DNA of 64,000 bases from assembly GCA_022605955.1 (NCBI GenBank), contig JAKCOZ010000060.1, forward strand, positions 580,501 to 644,500, in the 5' to 3' direction. Shown here one piece after another: positions 58,587-64,000 of the stretch; the first letter of the stretch is position 1, and the number at the start of each line of letters is the position of its first letter. Source of the stretch: Rallus limicola. Its lineage: Eukaryota > Chordata > Aves > Gruiformes > Rallidae. Below the pieces are notes generated by a model. It saw only the letters and a list, made by a program, of their open reading frames with translations. It had not been told where the DNA came from and did no database searches. The translations under genes and the position numbers were made by a program.

Positions 58587-59175
58587 TTGTGGGGACGCTC
58601 GGATTTAATTTATATTTATTTCCCTCCCCCCCCTCCCCCTTTCCCCTTCGCTATTTCTCCAGCGGGAGCGGGGGATGTGCCCATCCTGGGGGCGTGGGGG
58701 GTATATATATATATATATAAAAAACGGGCTCTCGATAGAATGCCGGGCGGCAGCCAGAGCCGTTCTGGAAGCCCGGAGCTCCGGTGTCCCGGAGCGAGCA
58801 CCTGGGCGCGCACCTGGCTAGAGCGGGGCGGCTTTGGAGGCTCCGAGCCGGCGCCCCCCCCCGCCCCTCACGCCGCTCGCACCCGGCCGAACTTGGCGTG
58901 GCTCACCCCACCCCTTACCACGGGGCTGGCGGGTGACAGGAGCCTGGCGGCACGCAGCGCCTGCCCCCGGTGTGCGGGGAAAGGGGGCAGGAGGGGTACC
59001 GCGCCTCCCCGGAGCAGCGTAGGGACCGGGCCGCGCCCCGCTGCCCGCCGAGGAGCCGGCGCCCGCGGCCGAGTTTCAATGACTGCCCCGGGCGCCGCTC
59101 CTTCCCCTCACCACCACCCCCCCCGCCCCTCAACTCCCGAGCCGCGCCGCAGGCCGCGCCCCCCGCCCGTGCCCT

Positions 59176-59232
59176 GATTGGCCGCCCGCGGTTTGTTGGC
59201 CTGTTGCTAAGGCGATGCCGGCCGCTGATTGG
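59176..59232 (+). promoter_or_regulatory. Intronic promoter-like cluster: two inverted CCAAT boxes and an X-box-like site
   Basis: GATTGG at 59176-59181 and 59227-59232 (inverted CCAAT, NF-Y type), about 50 bp apart, flank GTTGCTAAGGCGAT (59203-59216), which resembles an RFX X-box half. CpG-rich surroundings. NF-Y pairs with RFX sites mark promoters, so a second start in intron 1 or an antisense start is possible. Confidence 0.4.
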
Positions 59233-59616
59233 AGGAGCGCGGGGCTGAGGGAGCAGGTTCCCCTGCCGCGGCCGGCGTGCGCGGCGGGGCCGCTCCCCTC
59301 AAGGGGTGAGGGGAAGGGGAGGCGTGGGGGGGAGGGGGGAGAGGATAGCCCAGGCGGGCGGGGCGCCCTGCGGCCGGTCACGTCCCTGTCGCGTCCCCCT
59401 TCCCCCCGGGGACGACCCCCGAAGGGTCTCGGCGGAGAGCGGAAGGCGAGGGGCGGGCGGCGCCCCGCCCACCCCTCCCCTCCCCTCGGCCGGCGGGGAG
59501 CGGAGCTGCTGAGCGAATGCGGCGGGTGTAACGTATACCGTATGTATATGAGCGGCTGGCTGGGGATCCGCTCGCACCGGTTTAGGCCGGTCGGCTCCTG
59601 CTCCAGCCCGGCCCTC

Positions 59617-59642
59617 TGATTGACAGCTCAGCACTTGTTTAC
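59617..59642 (+). promoter_or_regulatory. PBX-MEIS composite (TGATTGACAG) next to a FOX site (TTGTTTAC)
   Basis: TGATTGACAG at 59617-59626 is the canonical PBX-MEIS heterodimer element. TTGTTTAC at 59635-59642 is the FOXO/DAF-16-type element. Both lie at the right end of the CpG-rich part of intron 1. Confidence 0.4.
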
Positions 59643-60341
59643 CACAGCTCCGCCGCGGCCGCCCGGCTCGGCGGGACTGCTGAGCTGGCAGAAAGGGGGA
59701 GGAGAGGACGGGAGGGGGGTAGGGGTGTGGGGTAGGGGGGGACGAGGACAGGAGCCGCTCCATGAGGAAACCGGGGATGGGCACGGCCCCGGGAGCAGGC
59801 AGTGACCCCCGCAGCCCACCCTCACTCCCCCACAGCTCATTGTCTCACCCAGTCTGAGCCTTTCCCAGGCGTTGGGTGCCGAGGGTGCGCTCCCACCCAC
59901 GGCTCTCCGGGGCTGGCTGTCTCCGGGACGCTTTTGTCAGGGGGGGGTCTGGATGTGTGTGTGTGTATATATATATATTCATTTCATTCTTTTTCCCCCA
60001 CGATTTCACTATGCTGAGCAAGCAGGACGCCAGAGGAGCACGGTTGAGGCCATGAAACGCGAGCAGTTGCCTTTCGCATTGTCTCGCCGCATCCCCCCCC
60101 CCCCCCCCATTATTACCCCAGCCCCTTCTACATGAGAGATGCTCAGTTATTTTACACACCACCACCACACCCCCCCCTTGATACTTCCCGTTCTGGTGGA
60201 GTCAGCGGGGGTGGTTTTTTTCAGGGTTTTATGGCAATTAACGCCAGAAGAAACCACAAATTTGTTGCAGCATTTAAAGCGGCACAAATTAAAAAGAAAA
60301 AAGGGAAAAAATGCTGAAAAGACACCCCCAAACCCATGACT

Positions 60342-60355
60342 GTAAACAAAGGTCA
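60342..60355 (+). promoter_or_regulatory. FOX element GTAAACAA fused to AGGTCA half-site
   Basis: GTAAACAAAGGTCA combines an exact FOXO-type octamer with a nuclear-receptor half-site, 0.7 kb downstream of the opposite-strand TTGTTTAC. Candidate hormone or fasting-responsive element; inference only. Confidence 0.35.
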
Positions 60356-61078
60356 GCTTAATTGATGGAGCCAACAAGTATCTGGGCCTTGATATTCCAG
60401 CGAAATCGAGCTAACCTGCCAAAAAACCGCAAAAGTTCAGCTCTTAACATGCTGTTAAATTGGGCAGGTTGCCATTTTTTCAGTGCTCCTGAATTTGCCT
60501 GGTACTTTCCAGGTGGTGCTTGTACACCCTTTCCCCCCCCGCCCCCCCAAACACACACACACACCCCTTTTCTCCCCTTTCTGGTGGGGGTTTTTTTTTG
60601 GTGATTAATTGCTGAACACTGTTGCCAGGCAGGAGATAAAAAAGGAAGCCGAATTACTGAATTTAATCTTGCACCAGCAGACTTTGAGCAGCTTGCTTGA
60701 TAGCGTTGGAGAGCCATCTCTCTGCTGCTCTAACGAGGAACCAAGAGTGGAAGGCGCGATTTCCATTACAGATCTTGCAGGCAGGCCTTGAAATGGCAGC
60801 AGTTTGCAGCCCTGTCAGTGCTCAGAGGCGGGGACTATAAATTAAAGTGAATTAACCTCTGCTTCCCTGTAAGGTGGATCTTGGCTGTCTTACCTAATCT
60901 TCCCTGGGTGAGATGGGTCCCTGCACATGGGTCACAGCAGTGGGCCTGCACCCCTTGCGTCTGGGGAATGGTGTCCTCCAGTCCCTGTTGTTCTGGCAGG
61001 GGAGCTCGTGTGATGCATGAAGTGTGTGTGCAGGTGGAATAGCGTTGTGTTGTTTGTTTTCTTTCCCCCCCTTCCTAG

Positions 61079-61160
61079 ATGATGACAATTCAGAAGAGGG
61101 CCTTCACACCATCCATTCTGGAAGGCACGAATATGCATTCAGCTTCGAGCTTCCACAGAC
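61079..61160 (+). CDS. ARRDC3: ARRDC3 coding exon 2 (residues 94-120)
   Basis: 82 bp, joining exon 1 in frame to complete Asp94 and then encode DDNSEEGLHTIHSGRHEYAF and SFELPQ. This strand of the arrestin N domain is highly conserved in ARRDC3. The acceptor is CTTCCTAG|AT and the donor CAGAC|GTAAGT, a near-consensus 5' splice site, leaving phase 2. The short exon size and phases are consistent with a real spliced exon: the flanking intron translation has no arrestin similarity and hits stops. Confidence 0.96.

Positions 61161-64000
<2,840 letters not shown>

Larger units (their letters stand above)
57439..61078 (+). other. ARRDC3: ARRDC3 intron 1 (3640 bp), CpG-rich 5' half
   Basis: GT (57439) to AG (61077-61078), with a pyrimidine-rich acceptor TTTCCCCCCCTTCCTAG. 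The first 2.3 kb is CpG-rich with C- and G-homopolymers (57766-57782, 58436-58450) and TA tracts (about 58700-58720, 59965-59978). It holds promoter-like clusters listed separately. Large frames here (for example 196 codons at 58587-59177) are GC-driven chance frames. Confidence 0.93.

Noticed and set aside
58587..59177. 196-codon plus frame in ARRDC3 intron 1
   Set aside because: GC-rich island sequence lacks stop codons by composition; Pro/Arg/Ala-rich translation with no domain.

Overview
This window is vertebrate, and almost certainly bird, nuclear DNA. The evidence is at least twenty CR1 LINE 3' fragments ending in degenerate GATTCTGT-type octamer tails, several avian-type endogenous retroviral solo LTRs, and the 5' part of one intron-containing gene whose protein is recognisable as ARRDC3. 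There are no bacterial or phage features and no CRISPR-like arrays. Most open reading frames here are chance frames, translated microsatellites or decayed CR1 reverse transcriptase.

The only protein-coding gene I can support is ARRDC3 (alpha-arrestin, arrestin domain-containing 3) on the + strand at the right end. It has a GC-rich TATA-containing promoter near 56.65-56.78 kb and a 5' UTR with a tiny uORF. Coding exon 1 (57159-57438), exon 2 (61079-61160) and the start of exon 3 (63908 to the window edge) give about 151 of roughly 414 residues. All four splice sites inside the window are canonical and the frame is continuous across the joins. A CpG-rich domain covers roughly 55.98-59.8 kb. Its intron 1 part has a second promoter-like cluster of inverted CCAAT boxes, plus PBX-MEIS, FOX and D-box type sites.

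The left 55 kb is gene-free. In mammals the DNA 5' of ARRDC3 is a large desert reaching towards NR2F1, and this layout fits that (established knowledge plus inference; synteny with chicken Z would also make this Z-linked). The desert alternates between CR1 copies (about 4.5, 6.6, 14.8, 15.2, 18.6, 19.9, 22.8, 23.4, 28.0, 30.8, 40.9, 41.8, 45.4, 49.3 and 55.0 kb), long purine-only satellites (11.60-11.95 and 32.29-33.15 kb), LTRs (33.2-33.5, 37.4-38.2, 42.1-42.9, 52.0-52.3 and 53.1-54.2 kb) and repeat-poor AT-rich blocks. Some of those blocks are rich in homeodomain-type motifs and could be conserved enhancers (about 2.9-3.3, 21.0-21.4, 36.4-36.9 and 44.9-45.3 kb).

The most striking non-genic signals are: a perfect 26-bp-arm inverted repeat at 36834-36903; a solo LTR with a clean AATGG target duplication splitting a CR1; a second solo LTR with a CAGAG duplication and a 15-kb-distant sister copy; an 861-bp GGGAA satellite beside two tandem LTR R/U5-like segments; and a candidate 5' UTR intron in ARRDC3 whose donor directly follows the uORF stop. 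I found no convincing evidence for an undescribed multi-gene system.
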